A stretch of DNA of 64,000 nt from Bradyrhizobium sp. SZCCT0153 (GCF_018129995.1 NZ_JAFCKS010000002.1:124001-188000); one strand, 5' to 3'; positions 33,797 to 43,628 are shown, numbered from the stretch's first letter. Translations and numbers: made by a program. The notes: a model not told the origin generated them from the letters alone.

Positions 33797-34654
33797 TCAG
33801 CCGGCAACGAAGGCGAGCAGGGTGCCGTTGGCCTTGGCGGGCGGCACGCAGATCGCAGCCCCGCTGCGCACAGCTGCCGAGCCAAGCGCCTTCTGGGTTG
33901 CCGCCAGATCGCTGCTGACGAGCACCAGCGCCGCGCCGCCGCGCTCGGAGAGACCTGCGAGCGGCACGCCGGGATAGCGGTTGCCGAGCTGCTCCAGGGT
34001 CAGATAGACGAAGTCGGCACGATCGCCGCCGGAGGGCACGGCCACCGCGCCGTCCGCCTCCGTCTTCGGCGCGCGGTCGATCAGGTGCGCGAGGTGCGCG
34101 GCTTCCTTCGCGGGCTCCGGCGTTGCGATCAGCGTCTGCTTGATGTGCCTCGCCGCATTGGCGTGCTTCATCAACTCGGGAATCCACACGGTCTCGCGCG
34201 TCTTGTGCTGGCAGGCGAAGATACGCACGCCGCCGGGCGCTTCCGCGGTCGGCCACATGAAGGTGCGGAATTTTGCCGCCGACACCGTGCCATCAGGCAG
34301 CGTGACAGGTCGTTCGAAATCGGTGGGACCGATTGGCTCCAGGCCGCGTGCGTGAATCTCCTCCGCGCCGGCGGCGGCATCGACCGCGGTGAAGGCGATA
34401 CGCTCGATGCCTTCGCCGCGCTTGTCGAGAAAGGCGCGTGCGGGCGCGTTGTGCTCGGTCGCCGCCAGCACGCCGAGCAGTTCCATGTAATCAGGATCGA
34501 ACATGATGGTGTAGTTGCCGGTGCCCATATGGGCGCTGTGGGTGCCGCGCGGCGAGAGTGTGAAGCCGAGCTGCCGATAATTCTCGGCGGCCTTGTCGAG
34601 GTCCTGAACCATGACCACGGCGTGGTCGATACCGATGACGTTCTTGAGGGTCAC
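33797..34654 (-). CDS. Glyoxalase-like VOC family protein
   Basis: A 285-residue protein of the glyoxalase-like type. The start (VIGIDHAVVMVQDLDKAAENYRQLGFTLSPRGTHSAHMGTGNY) is characteristic, with a metal-binding His in IDHAVV and a Glu in DYMELLGVL. A second, weaker VOC module follows (GVRIFACQHKTRETVWIPELMKHAN). The substrate is unknown. The gap to the next gene (PuuD) is about 150 bases on the same strand. Confidence 0.85.
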   Translation of the reverse strand: MTLKNVIGIDHAVVMVQDLDKAAENYRQLGFTLSPRGTHSAHMGTGNYTIMFDPDYMELLGVLAATEHNAPARAFLDKRGEGIERIAFTAVDAAAGAEEIHARGLEPIGPTDFERPVTLPDGTVSAAKFRTFMWPTAEAPGGVRIFACQHKTRETVWIPELMKHANAARHIKQTLIATPEPAKEAAHLAHLIDRAPKTEADGAVAVPSGGDRADFVYLTLEQLGNRYPGVPLAGLSERGGAALVLVSSDLAATQKALGSAAVRSGAAICVPPAKANGTLLAFVAG

Positions 34655-34805
34655 TGTTCTTTCCCCGAATGCAAACTGGACTTGAGCTGAATCTGGACCG
34701 CGCCAGCTGATCCTGTCTACGCCGGATGGGCGGTCAAGTCATTTTCAAATCGGCGGGACATGCAGAATTTCATTCCGCAAAATGCGGCATGGATGCGTAA
34801 TGGCA

Positions 34806-35996
34806 TCAGCGCGCCTGCTCGATATAGGCCGCGAGGATGGCGCGCTCCTCGCTCGTCATCTCGGTGATATTGCCCGGCGGCATCGCATTGGACCAGGCGG
34901 CGACGCGGCCGATCAGGCGGATGTTGCGATGGATGTGCTCGGGCGCGTCGAGCAGGATGCCCTTCGGCGCCGTCACGATGCCCTCCCAGACCGGCTCGGC
35001 GGCGTGGCACATGCTGCAGCGGGACATCACGATCTCCTCGACATTGGCGACCGTGACGGGCGCCGACAGCGCGCCGGTCTTGACCTCGCGCGGTCCGGCG
35101 GCGGACAGGAACAGGATCGCGATCACGCCGGCAGCGGCGACTCCCCACACCCACCAAGGCGATTTGCGCCCCGCATGACCCTCGTTGAAGAAGTGGCGGA
35201 TCACGGGACCGAGCGCCAGGATGATCGCAACGATGATCCAGTTGAAGCGGGTGGCGTAGAGCAGGGGATAGTGGTTGCTGATCATCAGAACGACCACGGG
35301 GAGCGTCAGGTAGTTGTTGTGAACCGAACGCTCCTTGCTGGTCTTGCCGAGCTTCGGATCGGGCGCTTGCCCTGCGATCAGGGCGGCCACGATCTTCTTC
35401 TGGTTCGGGATGATCAGCGTGAAGACGTTGGCGACCATGATGGTGCCGATGATCGCGCCGATCTGGTTGAAGGCGCCGCGGCCGCTTAGCACATGAGTGA
35501 AGGCGTAGGTCAGCGCGACCAGGAACAGATAGCCGCCGATGGCAAAGGGCAGTTCGCGCTGCGCCAGCCCGGTGCGGCAGGCGCCTTCATAGAGCAGCCA
35601 CGCCAGAGCAAGGCTGCAGAAGCTGAACAGGCCGGCCTGGAACGGCGTGAGGTCGAGGATCGACTTGTCGACCAGGAACAGGCCGGCCTCGAGATAGTAC
35701 ACCACCACCATCAGCGCGAAGCCGGACAGCCAGGTGGTGTAGGCTTCCCATTTGAACCAGGTCAGCTCGTCCGGCATCCGGGCGGGCGCGACCAGATATT
35801 TCATGATCCGGTAGAAGCCGCCACCATGGACCTGCCAGGCTTCGCCCTGCACGCCGTCCGGCAGCTCGCTGTCAGGCTTGAGGCTGAGGTCGAGGGCGAT
35901 GAAGTAGAAGGAACTGCCGATCCAGGCGATCGCCGCCACCACATGCAGCCAGCGGAGCAGCAGGCTCGCCCATTCCGATACGATGGATCCCCACAT
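34806..35996 (-). CDS. puuD: Urate hydroxylase PuuD
   Basis: A 396-residue integral membrane urate oxidase that converts urate to 5-hydroxyisourate, passing electrons to a cytochrome. The N-terminal part has about eight helices with conserved His residues (RWLHVVAAIAWIG, WQVHGGGFYR, HNNYLTLPVV). The C-terminus is a cytochrome c domain with the heme motif CSMCH at about 320 and MPPGNITEM holding the Met ligand. It starts with MWGSIVSEWASLLLRW. The enzyme acts in purine breakdown, yielding allantoin later. No other purine genes are adjacent. The divergent gene at 36230 is a sorbosone-dehydrogenase-like protein. Confidence 0.9.
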   Translation of the reverse strand: MWGSIVSEWASLLLRWLHVVAAIAWIGSSFYFIALDLSLKPDSELPDGVQGEAWQVHGGGFYRIMKYLVAPARMPDELTWFKWEAYTTWLSGFALMVVVYYLEAGLFLVDKSILDLTPFQAGLFSFCSLALAWLLYEGACRTGLAQRELPFAIGGYLFLVALTYAFTHVLSGRGAFNQIGAIIGTIMVANVFTLIIPNQKKIVAALIAGQAPDPKLGKTSKERSVHNNYLTLPVVVLMISNHYPLLYATRFNWIIVAIILALGPVIRHFFNEGHAGRKSPWWVWGVAAAGVIAILFLSAAGPREVKTGALSAPVTVANVEEIVMSRCSMCHAAEPVWEGIVTAPKGILLDAPEHIHRNIRLIGRVAAWSNAMPPGNITEMTSEERAILAAYIEQAR

Positions 35997-36009
35997 GATC
36001 ACCCCGACA

Positions 36010-36077
36010 GGTGCGACACCAATGCCGCAGCTTTGATGACCGCAATCCGCGGCCCCGCCCTTACAATGTGTCGCACC
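36010..36077. promoter_or_regulatory. Perfect 10-bp inverted repeat, 48-base spacer, ahead of puuD
   Basis: GGTGCGACAC (36010-36019) and GTGTCGCACC (36068-36077) form a 10-bp inverted pair. They lie between puuD and the divergent gene, so a pair of operator half-sites or a hairpin leader is possible. Confidence 0.4.
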
Positions 36078-36229
36078 GATCAGCCGCATTTTCCAGTACG
36101 ATGGGCTGCGGCTGATGCACATCGTGCGGGCATGAGCTGACGTGCGATTCGGCAGGCGTTTGACCTGTCGCAGAACGATTGCGGGTCGATCGGCGTAGAC
36201 GCGCGACAGGTGAAGGCCGGGAGGAAGAC

Positions 36230-37561
36230 GTGAAGAGCAGGATTTCGGCCGCGGCGCTGTCCGCGGGATTGCTGGTCGCCGCTATGACCGGTGTGCGCGC
36301 CGAGCCGGTGCTGCAGGGCAAGGATGCCTACGGCGATTGGCAGGCCGACAAGCCCGGCACGGTCAGGTTGATCCGGCCGCAAGATCTGGTCAGGCCCGGT
36401 GCCACGCGGTCGGTCGCGAGCTTCTCGCGCGTGGTGCCGCGTCCGTCCGAGGCTGCGCTTGAGGTGCCGGCCGGCTTCAAGATCGAGCTGTTCGCCGAAG
36501 GCCTGCGCGCGCCGCGCACTATACGCGTGGCGCCGAACGGCGATGTCTTCGTCGCGGAGACGCGGGGCGGGACCATCCGCGTGCTTCGCGCCGGCGAGGG
36601 CGGCAAGGTCGCCAGCAACGAATTGTTCGCCAGTGGCTTGAGGCAGCCGTTCGGCATTGCTTTCTTCCCGAACGGCGACAATCCGCAATGGGTCTATGTC
36701 GCCAACACCGACAGCGTCGTCCGCATTCCGTATCAGGCCGGTGACCTCAAGGCGCGCGGCAAGGCCGAAACGATCGTGGCGAGCCTACCGCATGACGGCG
36801 GCCATTCCACCCGCGACATCGTCTTCACGCCTGACAACAAGCGCATGCTGGTCTCGGTCGGCTCGCTCAGCAATGTCGCGGAAGGCATTGGCACGCCGCC
36901 GGGCGGATTGGAAGCATGGTCGAAAGCGCAGCCGCTCGGCGCGGGCTGGGCCAGCGAGACCGAGCGCGCCACGGTGCTCGCCTTCAATCCCGACGGCAAG
37001 GAGCGGAAGATCTATGCCACTGGCATCCGCAATTGCGTCGGACTTGCGGTGCAGCCGCAGACCGGTCTGCCCTGGTGCTCGACCAACGAGCGCGACGGCC
37101 TCGGCGACGATCTCGTGCCCGACTATGTGACGAGCGTGAAGGAAGGCGCGTTCTACGGCTGGCCGTGGTTCTATATCGGCGGCAACGAAGACCCGCGCCA
37201 CGCCGGTGCGCGGCCGGATATCAAGGACAAGGTGACAGTGCCAGATGTGCTGGTGCAGCCGCATTCGGCCTCGCTCGGCATGACCTTCTATCAGGGCACG
37301 CAGTTTCCGTCCGAGTACCAGGGCGACGCCTTCGCCGCCGAGCACGGCTCCTGGAACCGTTCGAAGCGCACCGGCTACAAGGTCATCCGCATCCGGATGA
37401 AGGACGGCAAGCCGACGGGCGAGTACGAGGATTTCGTCACGGGGTTCGTGGTGAGTGACACCGAGGTGTGGGGGAGGCCGGTGGGCGTTGCGGTAGCGAA
37501 GGATGGATCGCTGCTGGTGTCGGAAGATGGCAACGGCACGATCTGGCGGGTGACGCATTAG
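36230..37561 (+). CDS. L-sorbosone dehydrogenase-like beta-propeller protein
   Basis: A 443-residue exported beta-propeller similar to PQQ-type sugar dehydrogenases and L-sorbosone dehydrogenases. A GTG start with GGGAGGAAGAC ahead is preferred. The signal peptide ends near GVRAEP. The propeller repeats are visible as IRVAPNGDVFVAETRGG, GIAFFPNGDNPQWVYVAN, HSTRDIVFTPDNKRMLVSVGS and KEGAFYGWPWFYIGGNEDPRHAG. The active-site His of the sugar-dehydrogenase family is present in the GHSTRD segment. The real sugar substrate is unknown. It is divergent from puuD, with no cytochrome partner nearby. Confidence 0.85.
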   Translation: MKSRISAAALSAGLLVAAMTGVRAEPVLQGKDAYGDWQADKPGTVRLIRPQDLVRPGATRSVASFSRVVPRPSEAALEVPAGFKIELFAEGLRAPRTIRVAPNGDVFVAETRGGTIRVLRAGEGGKVASNELFASGLRQPFGIAFFPNGDNPQWVYVANTDSVVRIPYQAGDLKARGKAETIVASLPHDGGHSTRDIVFTPDNKRMLVSVGSLSNVAEGIGTPPGGLEAWSKAQPLGAGWASETERATVLAFNPDGKERKIYATGIRNCVGLAVQPQTGLPWCSTNERDGLGDDLVPDYVTSVKEGAFYGWPWFYIGGNEDPRHAGARPDIKDKVTVPDVLVQPHSASLGMTFYQGTQFPSEYQGDAFAAEHGSWNRSKRTGYKVIRIRMKDGKPTGEYEDFVTGFVVSDTEVWGRPVGVAVAKDGSLLVSEDGNGTIWRVTH

Positions 37562-37582
37562 AGTCGTGCCGCGCGATAGGTG

Positions 37583-37728
37583 CACCCTCGCCCCTTGTGG
37601 GAGAAGGTGCCTTCGCAAAGCGAATCCGGGTGAGGGGTTCTATCCGCGGTCCCTTCGCTTGTTGAATTTGCGGAGCGAACCACTCATCCGGCGCTTGGCG
37701 CCACCTTCTCCCACAAGAGGCGAAGGGA
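37583..37728. repeat. Composite palindromic repeat downstream of the propeller gene
   Basis: The arms CCCTCGCCCCTTGTGGGAG and CTCCCACAAGAGGCGAAGGG are near-complementary over more than 20 bases and flank a second segment with CGGGTGAGGGGTTC and CGAACCACTCATCCG. This is a mosaic repeat between convergent genes, in the same style as the one near 46.9 kb. Confidence 0.55.
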
Positions 37729-37747
37729 AGCGGCACTGTGCTCACTT

Positions 37748-38548
37748 CTACCCCCGTCTCACACTCGCCCCGCCATCCACCGGAAGCGTCACACCGGTGA
37801 TGAAGTTCGCCTCGTCAGACGCCAGGAACAGCGCGGCGTTCGCGACGTCCCAGCCGGTGCCCATCTTCCTGCGCAGCGGCACCTTGCTGTCGCGTTCGGC
37901 TTCGACCTCGGCGCGGGTCTTGTGCCATTCGCGGGCGCGGGTATCGACTGCCATCGGGGTATTCATCAAGCCGGGCAGGATGACGTTGGCGCGGATGCCA
38001 TATTCGGCGTTCTGGTAGGCGAGCTGCTCGGTGAAGGCGATCATCGCCGATTTCGTCGCCTTGTAGGCGACATAAGGATACGTCGTGATCGCCGCCATCG
38101 AGGAGATGTTGATGATCGCGCCGCTGTTCTGCGCGCGCATGATCGGGATCACCTCTTTCGCCGCGAAAATGCAGCTCTTGAGGTTGATGGCGACGACGCG
38201 GTCGAAAGCTTCCTCGGTGAGTTGCAACAGCTCGGAATCGCCGCCGGACAGGCTGACGCCGACATTGTTGTGCAGCACGTCGATCCGGCCCCAGCGCGTC
38301 TGCGCGTCCGCCACCATCGCCTTGATGTCGGCGGATTTCGTGACGTCGGCCTTGAAGGCCGCCGCGGTGCCGTGCTTGGCGGCGATCATGGCGGCAGTTT
38401 CCTGCGCCGATTCCAGATGATGATCGACGCAAAGCACCTTGGCGCCCTCGCGCGCAAAGGTGATTGCGGTGGCGCGGCCGTTGCCCATGCCTTCGCCGGG
38501 GCTTTGCCCGGCTCCGACCACGATGGCGATCTTGTCGTTCAGGCGCAT
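37748..38548 (-). CDS. SDR family oxidoreductase
   Basis: A 266-residue short-chain dehydrogenase. The coenzyme motif is the expanded VVGAGQSPGEGMGNGRA, then CVDHH near 41, NNVG near 94 and the catalytic set Ser in INISSMAA and Tyr/Lys in YKATK. The glycine-rich loop is longer than normal, a feature shared with the SDR at 39122. The last residues GVTLPVDGGASVRRG are typical. It overlaps almost end to start with the carboxymuconolactone decarboxylase-like gene (1-base gap), so the three genes form one operon with a common, unidentified substrate. Confidence 0.9.
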   Translation of the reverse strand: MRLNDKIAIVVGAGQSPGEGMGNGRATAITFAREGAKVLCVDHHLESAQETAAMIAAKHGTAAAFKADVTKSADIKAMVADAQTRWGRIDVLHNNVGVSLSGGDSELLQLTEEAFDRVVAINLKSCIFAAKEVIPIMRAQNSGAIINISSMAAITTYPYVAYKATKSAMIAFTEQLAYQNAEYGIRANVILPGLMNTPMAVDTRAREWHKTRAEVEAERDSKVPLRRKMGTGWDVANAALFLASDEANFITGVTLPVDGGASVRRG

Positions 38549-38549
38549 G

Positions 38550-39104
38550 TCAGTTCACTCCCGGGATCGGGTACTGCTGAAGTACCTCTTTGTAATATGG
38601 CTCGTTGTCGATCTCCATGGTGGCGAGCACGCGCACCACGCCGCAATAGAATGCGATAGTCAGGACGAGATCGACCATGTGCTCGTCGGAGAGATGCTGC
38701 TTGATCTCGGCGAAGGTCGCTTCCGACATCGCGAGCGCGCGGACCATCTCGCGGGCGCCTTTCAGGATCGACCTGGCAAGCGGCTCGAGCTTCGAGGGCT
38801 TGCCCTCGGTCTCCGCAATCAGGCCGGCGATGTCCTCGTCGGTGACGCCGAATTCCTTGCCGATCTTCACATGGTGGGTGAACTCGTATTCCGACTTCTC
38901 GATCCAGCCGACCTGGAGGATCGCAAGCTCCCGCAGCCGCGGGTCGAGCTTGCTCTTGAAGCGTATATAGCTGCCGATGCCGTTGAAGGCGCGCGCCATC
39001 TCCGGCGAGTTGACCAGCAGCTTGTGCAGATTGGTGTTGCGCTTGAGCATGTCGCGATATTCGGGCGCGACCTGGTCGGCCTCGAGATAGGGCAGGCGGG
39101 CCAT
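38550..39104 (-). CDS. Carboxymuconolactone decarboxylase family protein (AhpD-like)
   Basis: A 184-residue helical protein of the CMD/AhpD fold. The core is FKSKLDPRLRELAILQVGWIEKSEYEFTHHVKIGKEFGVTDEDIAG, the family signature region. The CxxC pair used by AhpD-type peroxidases is missing: the position reads EKSEYEFTHH, so a redox role is unlikely. AAGGAAAC precedes the ATG at 39104, which replaces a long frame extending upstream. It sits between two SDR genes in one operon and may use a related substrate. Confidence 0.88.
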   Translation of the reverse strand: MARLPYLEADQVAPEYRDMLKRNTNLHKLLVNSPEMARAFNGIGSYIRFKSKLDPRLRELAILQVGWIEKSEYEFTHHVKIGKEFGVTDEDIAGLIAETEGKPSKLEPLARSILKGAREMVRALAMSEATFAEIKQHLSDEHMVDLVLTIAFYCGVVRVLATMEIDNEPYYKEVLQQYPIPGVN

Positions 39105-39121
39105 CCCTTTGTTTCCTTCTA

Positions 39122-39934
39122 CTAGTGTTCCTGTGACTCGCGTTCTGGCGCTTGCAGCGTCACGCCGCCGTCGACAACCAGCACCTGGCCGGTGATGTAG
39201 CGCGCGAAATTGCTGAGCAGGAACTTGACGGCGTGGCCGACATCCCAGCCGGTGCCTTCGGTTTGCAGAACGGAGGCCTTTGCCCGCTGGGCGCGGGCCT
39301 GCTCGCTCATGCCGCGGGCATAGACCATCGGTGTGTACATTGGTCCGGGGCAGATGCAATTGACGCGAATGTTGTCGCGGCCGTGATCGACCGCCATCGC
39401 GCGGGTGAGACCGATGATCGCGGCCTTCGACGTCGTGTAGGTCGTGAGCCCGCGCGGCCGCAGCGCCGAGATCGAGGAGATGTTGACGATCGCGCCGCCC
39501 TGCGCGGTCTTGATCATGGCGGGGATCGCGTGTTTCGAGAGCAGGAACATGGTCTCCACATTGACCTGCATGACGCGGCGATATTGCTCGGGCGCCTCGT
39601 CGACCACGCTGCCACGGCTGCCGATGCCGACATTGTTGTCGAGGAAATCGAGCCGGCCCCAGCGGTCGAGCGCGGCTTCGACCAGCTGCTTGCAATTGCC
39701 CTCACTGGTGACGTCGCCGCCATGGGCAGAAGCAGTGCCGCCCTCCGCCGTGATCATCTCGACGGTGCTTTGGGCGAGCTTGGGGTCGCGGTCGCCGACC
39801 AGCACCTTGGCGCCGGCGCGGGCCAGCAACATTGCTGCAGCGCGGCCGTTGCCGATGCCGTCGCCCGCGGCGCCACCGCCGCTGATCAGCGCCACCTTGC
39901 CGGCGAGGCCGGCATCGTCCTCAGGGCCCTGCAT
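39122..39934 (-). CDS. SDR family oxidoreductase
   Basis: A 270-residue short-chain dehydrogenase. The nucleotide loop is SGGGAAGDGIGNGRA, close to that of the SDR at 37748. The catalytic Ser is in VNISSISA and the Tyr/Lys in YTTSK; the late motif is NCICPGPMYTPM and the end is GQVLVVDGGVTLQAP. It is the first gene of the three-gene operon, with GGGATGGAACG ahead of the ATG. The shared unusual glycine loop of the two SDRs suggests they descend from one duplication. Confidence 0.9.
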   Translation of the reverse strand: MQGPEDDAGLAGKVALISGGGAAGDGIGNGRAAAMLLARAGAKVLVGDRDPKLAQSTVEMITAEGGTASAHGGDVTSEGNCKQLVEAALDRWGRLDFLDNNVGIGSRGSVVDEAPEQYRRVMQVNVETMFLLSKHAIPAMIKTAQGGAIVNISSISALRPRGLTTYTTSKAAIIGLTRAMAVDHGRDNIRVNCICPGPMYTPMVYARGMSEQARAQRAKASVLQTEGTGWDVGHAVKFLLSNFARYITGQVLVVDGGVTLQAPERESQEH

Positions 39935-40006
39935 CTCGTTCCATCCCTTTTTTCGTGCAAACTAGCAATGGAGTGCCGAGGTGAGAAGGCCAACTGTCCC
40001 GCGCAG

Positions 40007-40019
40007 ATGTCATTGACAT
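40007..40019. promoter_or_regulatory. ATGTCA-T-TGACAT palindrome ahead of cyoA
   Basis: The 6-base arms are perfect with one central base. It overlaps a TTGACA (40013-40018) that could be a -35 element of the cyo promoter, though no good -10 follows. It could be an operator. Confidence 0.3.
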
Positions 40020-40163
40020 CGCACGGAATTGCATGCCGCCCCGCGAGATGACCGGCGGTTGAGCCGCGATGGTCCGGAACCCTCTTCACACAACCGCGTT
40101 TGTTGCGCGGGCTTTTCCGCGTTAGGCTCCTCTCGGGGTTTCCCAATCGCCAGTGGCTCGCCG

Positions 40164-40997
40164 ATGAATTTGCTCGACCCACAAGGGCCGGTGGCTGCCG
40201 CCAACAGCACCATCCTGGTCGATTCCGTCTTCATCATGCTCGCGATCGTGGTGCCGACCATTTTCGCGATCCTGGCCTTTGCATTCTGGTTTCGCGCCTC
40301 GAATCCGAAAGCAAAATTCCAGCCCGACTTCGTCTATTCCGGGCGCGTCGAGATGGTGGTGTGGGCGATCCCCGCGCTCACCGTCATCCTGCTCGGCGGT
40401 GTTGCCTGGATCGGCTCGCATCGGCTCGATCCCGCGGCGCCCGTGCCGGGCACCGGCAGCCCGGTGAGGATACAGGCTGTCTCGCTCGACTGGAAATGGC
40501 TGTTCATCTATCCGGACCAGCGTATCGCCACGGTCAACACGCTGACGGTGCCGGCCGGCGCGGAGCTGAATTTCCAGCTAACATCGTCGAGCGTGATGAA
40601 CACGCTCTTCATCCCGCAGCTCGGCAGCATGATCTACACCATGAACGGCATGGTGACGAAGCTCAACCTGCGCGCCGACAATGAGGGCAAGCTGCAAGGC
40701 CTGTCGGCGCATTTCTCCGGCGATGGCTTCCCGGACATGATGTTCGACGTCAACGTGATCTCGCCGCTGTCCTTTCCCGACTGGGTCGCGACCACGGCGA
40801 AGACCGATGCCGTGCTGAACGAGGACAGCTACAAGAAGCTGATGCAGCAGGGCATCGAAAAGGGCAGGCCGACCTATCGCCTCGACGATCCCCGCCTGTT
40901 CGACCTGATCGCGACCCAGCACATTCCGCCTGGGCCGGGGCCGGAGCTCGCATCCGAAGCGGGCCGATCGCACAGTGGAGCCCATGATGCTCGGTAA
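40164..40997 (+). CDS. cyoA: Cytochrome bo-type quinol oxidase subunit II
   Basis: A 277-residue subunit II of the quinol oxidase branch. The start [17 protein letters not shown] matches the region after the lipoprotein Cys in CyoA; two helices follow (about 20-40 and 63-80), then a periplasmic cupredoxin domain ([21 protein letters not shown]). The copper-binding Cys-His set of cytochrome c oxidase subunit II is absent (no Cys near [15 protein letters not shown]), which fits a quinol oxidase. The usual lipoprotein signal and Cys are not found in the same frame upstream, so the N-terminus may be real or the start may be wrong. First gene of the cyo operon. Confidence 0.88.
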   Translation: MNLLDPQGPVAAANSTILVDSVFIMLAIVVPTIFAILAFAFWFRASNPKAKFQPDFVYSGRVEMVVWAIPALTVILLGGVAWIGSHRLDPAAPVPGTGSPVRIQAVSLDWKWLFIYPDQRIATVNTLTVPAGAELNFQLTSSSVMNTLFIPQLGSMIYTMNGMVTKLNLRADNEGKLQGLSAHFSGDGFPDMMFDVNVISPLSFPDWVATTAKTDAVLNEDSYKKLMQQGIEKGRPTYRLDDPRLFDLIATQHIPPGPGPELASEAGRSHSGAHDAR

Positions 40998-42987
40998 GCT
41001 CGATTGGTCGGCCATTCCGCTCGATCAGCCGATCCCGCTGATCGCGGGCGCGGTGGTGTTGGTCGCCATCCTCGGCGTGCTGGGCTGGGTCGTGGTGAAG
41101 GGACATCTGCCCTACCTCTGGCACGAGTGGATCACCAGCGTCGATCACAAGCGCATCGGCGTGATGTATATCCTGCTGGCTTCGGTGATGCTGTTGCGCG
41201 GCGGCAGCGACGCCATCATGATGCGGATCCAGCAGGCGGTCGCCTACCAGTCGCAGGGCTATCTGCCGCCCGAGCACTACAACCAGATCTTTTCGGCCCA
41301 CGGCACCATCATGATCTTCTTCGTGGCGATGCCGTTCGTGATCGGGCTGATGAACCTGATCGTGCCGCTGCAATTGGGCGTGCGCGACGTCGCATTCCCG
41401 ACGCTGAATTCCGTCGGGTTCTGGCTGACCGCGACCGGCGCACTGCTGGTCAATCTCTCGCTCGTGATCGGCGAGTTCGCGCGCACCGGCTGGCTCGCGT
41501 TTCCGCCGCTGTCGGAACTGTCCTACTCGCCGGGCGTCGGCGTCGACTATTACGCCTGGTCGCTCCAGATCTCCGGCGTCGGGACGCTGGTCGCCGGCAT
41601 CAATCTGGTCACGACGGTGCTGAAGCTGCGCACCAAGGGCATGAACTATCTGCGCATGCCGATGTTCTGCTGGACCACGCTGGCCTCGAATCTGCTGATC
41701 GTCGCGGCCTTCCCGATCCTTACCGCCACGCTCGCGATGCTGTTGCTCGACCGTTATCTCGGCTTCCACTTCTTCACCAACGAGGCCGGCGGCAACGTCA
41801 TGATGTTCATGAACCTGATCTGGGCCTGGGGGCATCCCGAGGTCTACATCCTAGTGCTGCCGGCCTTCGGCATCTTCTCCGAGGTAGTCTCGACCTTCTC
41901 CGGCAAGGCGCTGTTCGGCTATCGCTCCATGGTGCTCGCCACCATGGCGATCTGCGTCATCTCCTTCATGGTCTGGCTGCATCATTTCTTCACGATGGGG
42001 GCCGGGCCCGACGTCAACGCCATCTTCGGTATCGCCAGCATGATCATCGCGGTGCCGACGGGGGTGAAGATCTACAATTGGCTGTTCACGATGTATGGCG
42101 GTCGCATCCGCTTCGCGACGCCGATGCTGTGGGCGGTCGGCTTCATGGTCACCTTCATCATCGGCGGATTGACCGGCGTTCTGGTCGCGGTGCCGCCGGC
42201 AGACTTCATGCTCCACAACAGCATGTTCCTGGTGGCGCATTTCCACAACGTCATCATCGGCGGCGTGCTGTTCGGCGCGTTCGCCGGCTTCGAGTACTGG
42301 TTTCCGAAGGCATTCGGCTTCCGCCTCGACGAGCGCTGGGGCAAGCTGGCTTTCTGGTTCACCTTCCTCGGCTTCTACGTCACCTTCGTTCCGCTCTATG
42401 TCGCCGGCATGCTCGGCATGACGCGGCGCATGCAGCATTACGATGTCGCGGCCTGGCGGCCCTGGATGCTGGTGGCGGCCGCCGGCATGGCCGTGTTGAC
42501 GATCGGGGTGATCTGCCAGATCATGCAGCTCGTCGTCAGCATCCGCAATCGCGAGGCGCTGCGCGACCGCACCGGCGATCCTTGGGACGGTCGCTCGCTG
42601 GAATGGGCGACCTCGTCGCCGCCGCCGGTGTTCAACTTCGCCTTCGATCCCGACGTCCGTGGTGAGGACGCCTATTGGGACATGAAGGCCCATGCCCAGC
42701 AGCAATCGCTCGAGCATGATCTGCCCGAGTATCATGATATCGAGATGCCCAGGAACTCGCCGACCGGTTTCGTTTGCGCCTTCTTTGCCACCATCATGGG
42801 CTTTGCCCTGATCTGGCACATCTGGTGGATGGTGATCCTGGGCGGTATCGGCGCGGTCGCGACCTTCGTGGTGTTCGCCTGGCGCGACCATGACGAATAC
42901 GTCATTCCGGCCGGGGAGGTCGCAGCGATAGACCGCGTCAATATCGAGGAGCGGCGCAACCTCGTCAGCATGGCGGGGGCGGTCTGA
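40984..42987 (+). CDS. cyoB: Cytochrome bo-type quinol oxidase subunit I
   Basis: A 667-residue heme-copper oxidase subunit I, the catalytic subunit that reduces O2 and pumps protons. Heme and CuB ligands are visible: [21 protein letters not shown] (CuB His and linked Tyr), LHHFFTMG, and [12 protein letters not shown] quinol-oxidase-type N-terminal extension ([31 protein letters not shown]) adds one helix. It overlaps the cyoA stop by 14 bases. The start at 40984 or 40987 is preferred because GTGGAG stands ahead. Confidence 0.94.
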   Translation: MMLGKLDWSAIPLDQPIPLIAGAVVLVAILGVLGWVVVKGHLPYLWHEWITSVDHKRIGVMYILLASVMLLRGGSDAIMMRIQQAVAYQSQGYLPPEHYNQIFSAHGTIMIFFVAMPFVIGLMNLIVPLQLGVRDVAFPTLNSVGFWLTATGALLVNLSLVIGEFARTGWLAFPPLSELSYSPGVGVDYYAWSLQISGVGTLVAGINLVTTVLKLRTKGMNYLRMPMFCWTTLASNLLIVAAFPILTATLAMLLLDRYLGFHFFTNEAGGNVMMFMNLIWAWGHPEVYILVLPAFGIFSEVVSTFSGKALFGYRSMVLATMAICVISFMVWLHHFFTMGAGPDVNAIFGIASMIIAVPTGVKIYNWLFTMYGGRIRFATPMLWAVGFMVTFIIGGLTGVLVAVPPADFMLHNSMFLVAHFHNVIIGGVLFGAFAGFEYWFPKAFGFRLDERWGKLAFWFTFLGFYVTFVPLYVAGMLGMTRRMQHYDVAAWRPWMLVAAAGMAVLTIGVICQIMQLVVSIRNREALRDRTGDPWDGRSLEWATSSPPPVFNFAFDPDVRGEDAYWDMKAHAQQQSLEHDLPEYHDIEMPRNSPTGFVCAFFATIMGFALIWHIWWMVILGGIGAVATFVVFAWRDHDEYVIPAGEVAAIDRVNIEERRNLVSMAGAV

Positions 42988-43628
42988 TGTCGATGACCGC
43001 GACCGCCGGCCGTGCGCACGCCGATCCCCATCACATCGGCGTCGTCATCGAGCATCCGGGGCCGGCGCCGAAGCGCATCGTCACCGCCTATGGCTTCTGG
43101 GTATTCCTGCTCTCCGACATCGTGATGTTCTCCTGCTTCTTCGCGGCCTATGCGGTGCTGGTCGACCAGACCGCTGGCGGCCCCAGGGGCTCGGAGATTT
43201 TCGAGCAGAGAAATGTCGCGATCGAGACGGTCTGCCTGCTGTTGTCGAGCTTCACCTGCGGCATGGCCGGTATCGCGGCCGACGTCCGCAACCGCTTCTG
43301 GTTCTACCTCGGCATGGCCGTGACGTGTTTGCTCGGCCTGATCTTCCTGGTCATAGAGTTCCGCGAATTCGCCGATCTCGTCGCACGTGGCTATGGTCCG
43401 TCGCGCAGCGCCTTCCTGACCGCGTTCTTCTCGCTGGTCGGCTGCCATGGCCTGCATGTCTCGGCCGGCGTCTTGTGGCTGCTCACCATGATGGCCCAGG
43501 TGTTCGCAAAAGGCTTTCGCGCCGACATATTGCGGCGGATGATGTGCTTTGCGCTGTTCTGGCACGCGCTCGACATCATCTGGGTCGGCGTTTTCTCCGT
43601 CGTCTATTTGCTTGGGAGCGGCGTATGA
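42987..43628 (+). CDS. cyoC: Cytochrome bo-type quinol oxidase subunit III
   Basis: A 213-residue subunit III with five membrane segments. Typical parts are GFWVFLLSDIVMFSCFFAAYAVL, FLTAFFSLVGCHGLHVSAGVLWLL and FALFWHALDIIWVGVFSVVYLLG. It stabilises the oxidase. The start overlaps the cyoB stop by one base (TGATG) and the stop overlaps the next start (ATGA). Confidence 0.92.
   Translation: MSMTATAGRAHADPHHIGVVIEHPGPAPKRIVTAYGFWVFLLSDIVMFSCFFAAYAVLVDQTAGGPRGSEIFEQRNVAIETVCLLLSSFTCGMAGIAADVRNRFWFYLGMAVTCLLGLIFLVIEFREFADLVARGYGPSRSAFLTAFFSLVGCHGLHVSAGVLWLLTMMAQVFAKGFRADILRRMMCFALFWHALDIIWVGVFSVVYLLGSGV

Noticed and set aside
38550..39695. A 381-codon frame covering the CMD-like gene
   Set aside because: Its first half is antiparallel-frame shadow of the upstream SDR gene; the ribosome site at 39104 fixes the shorter start.
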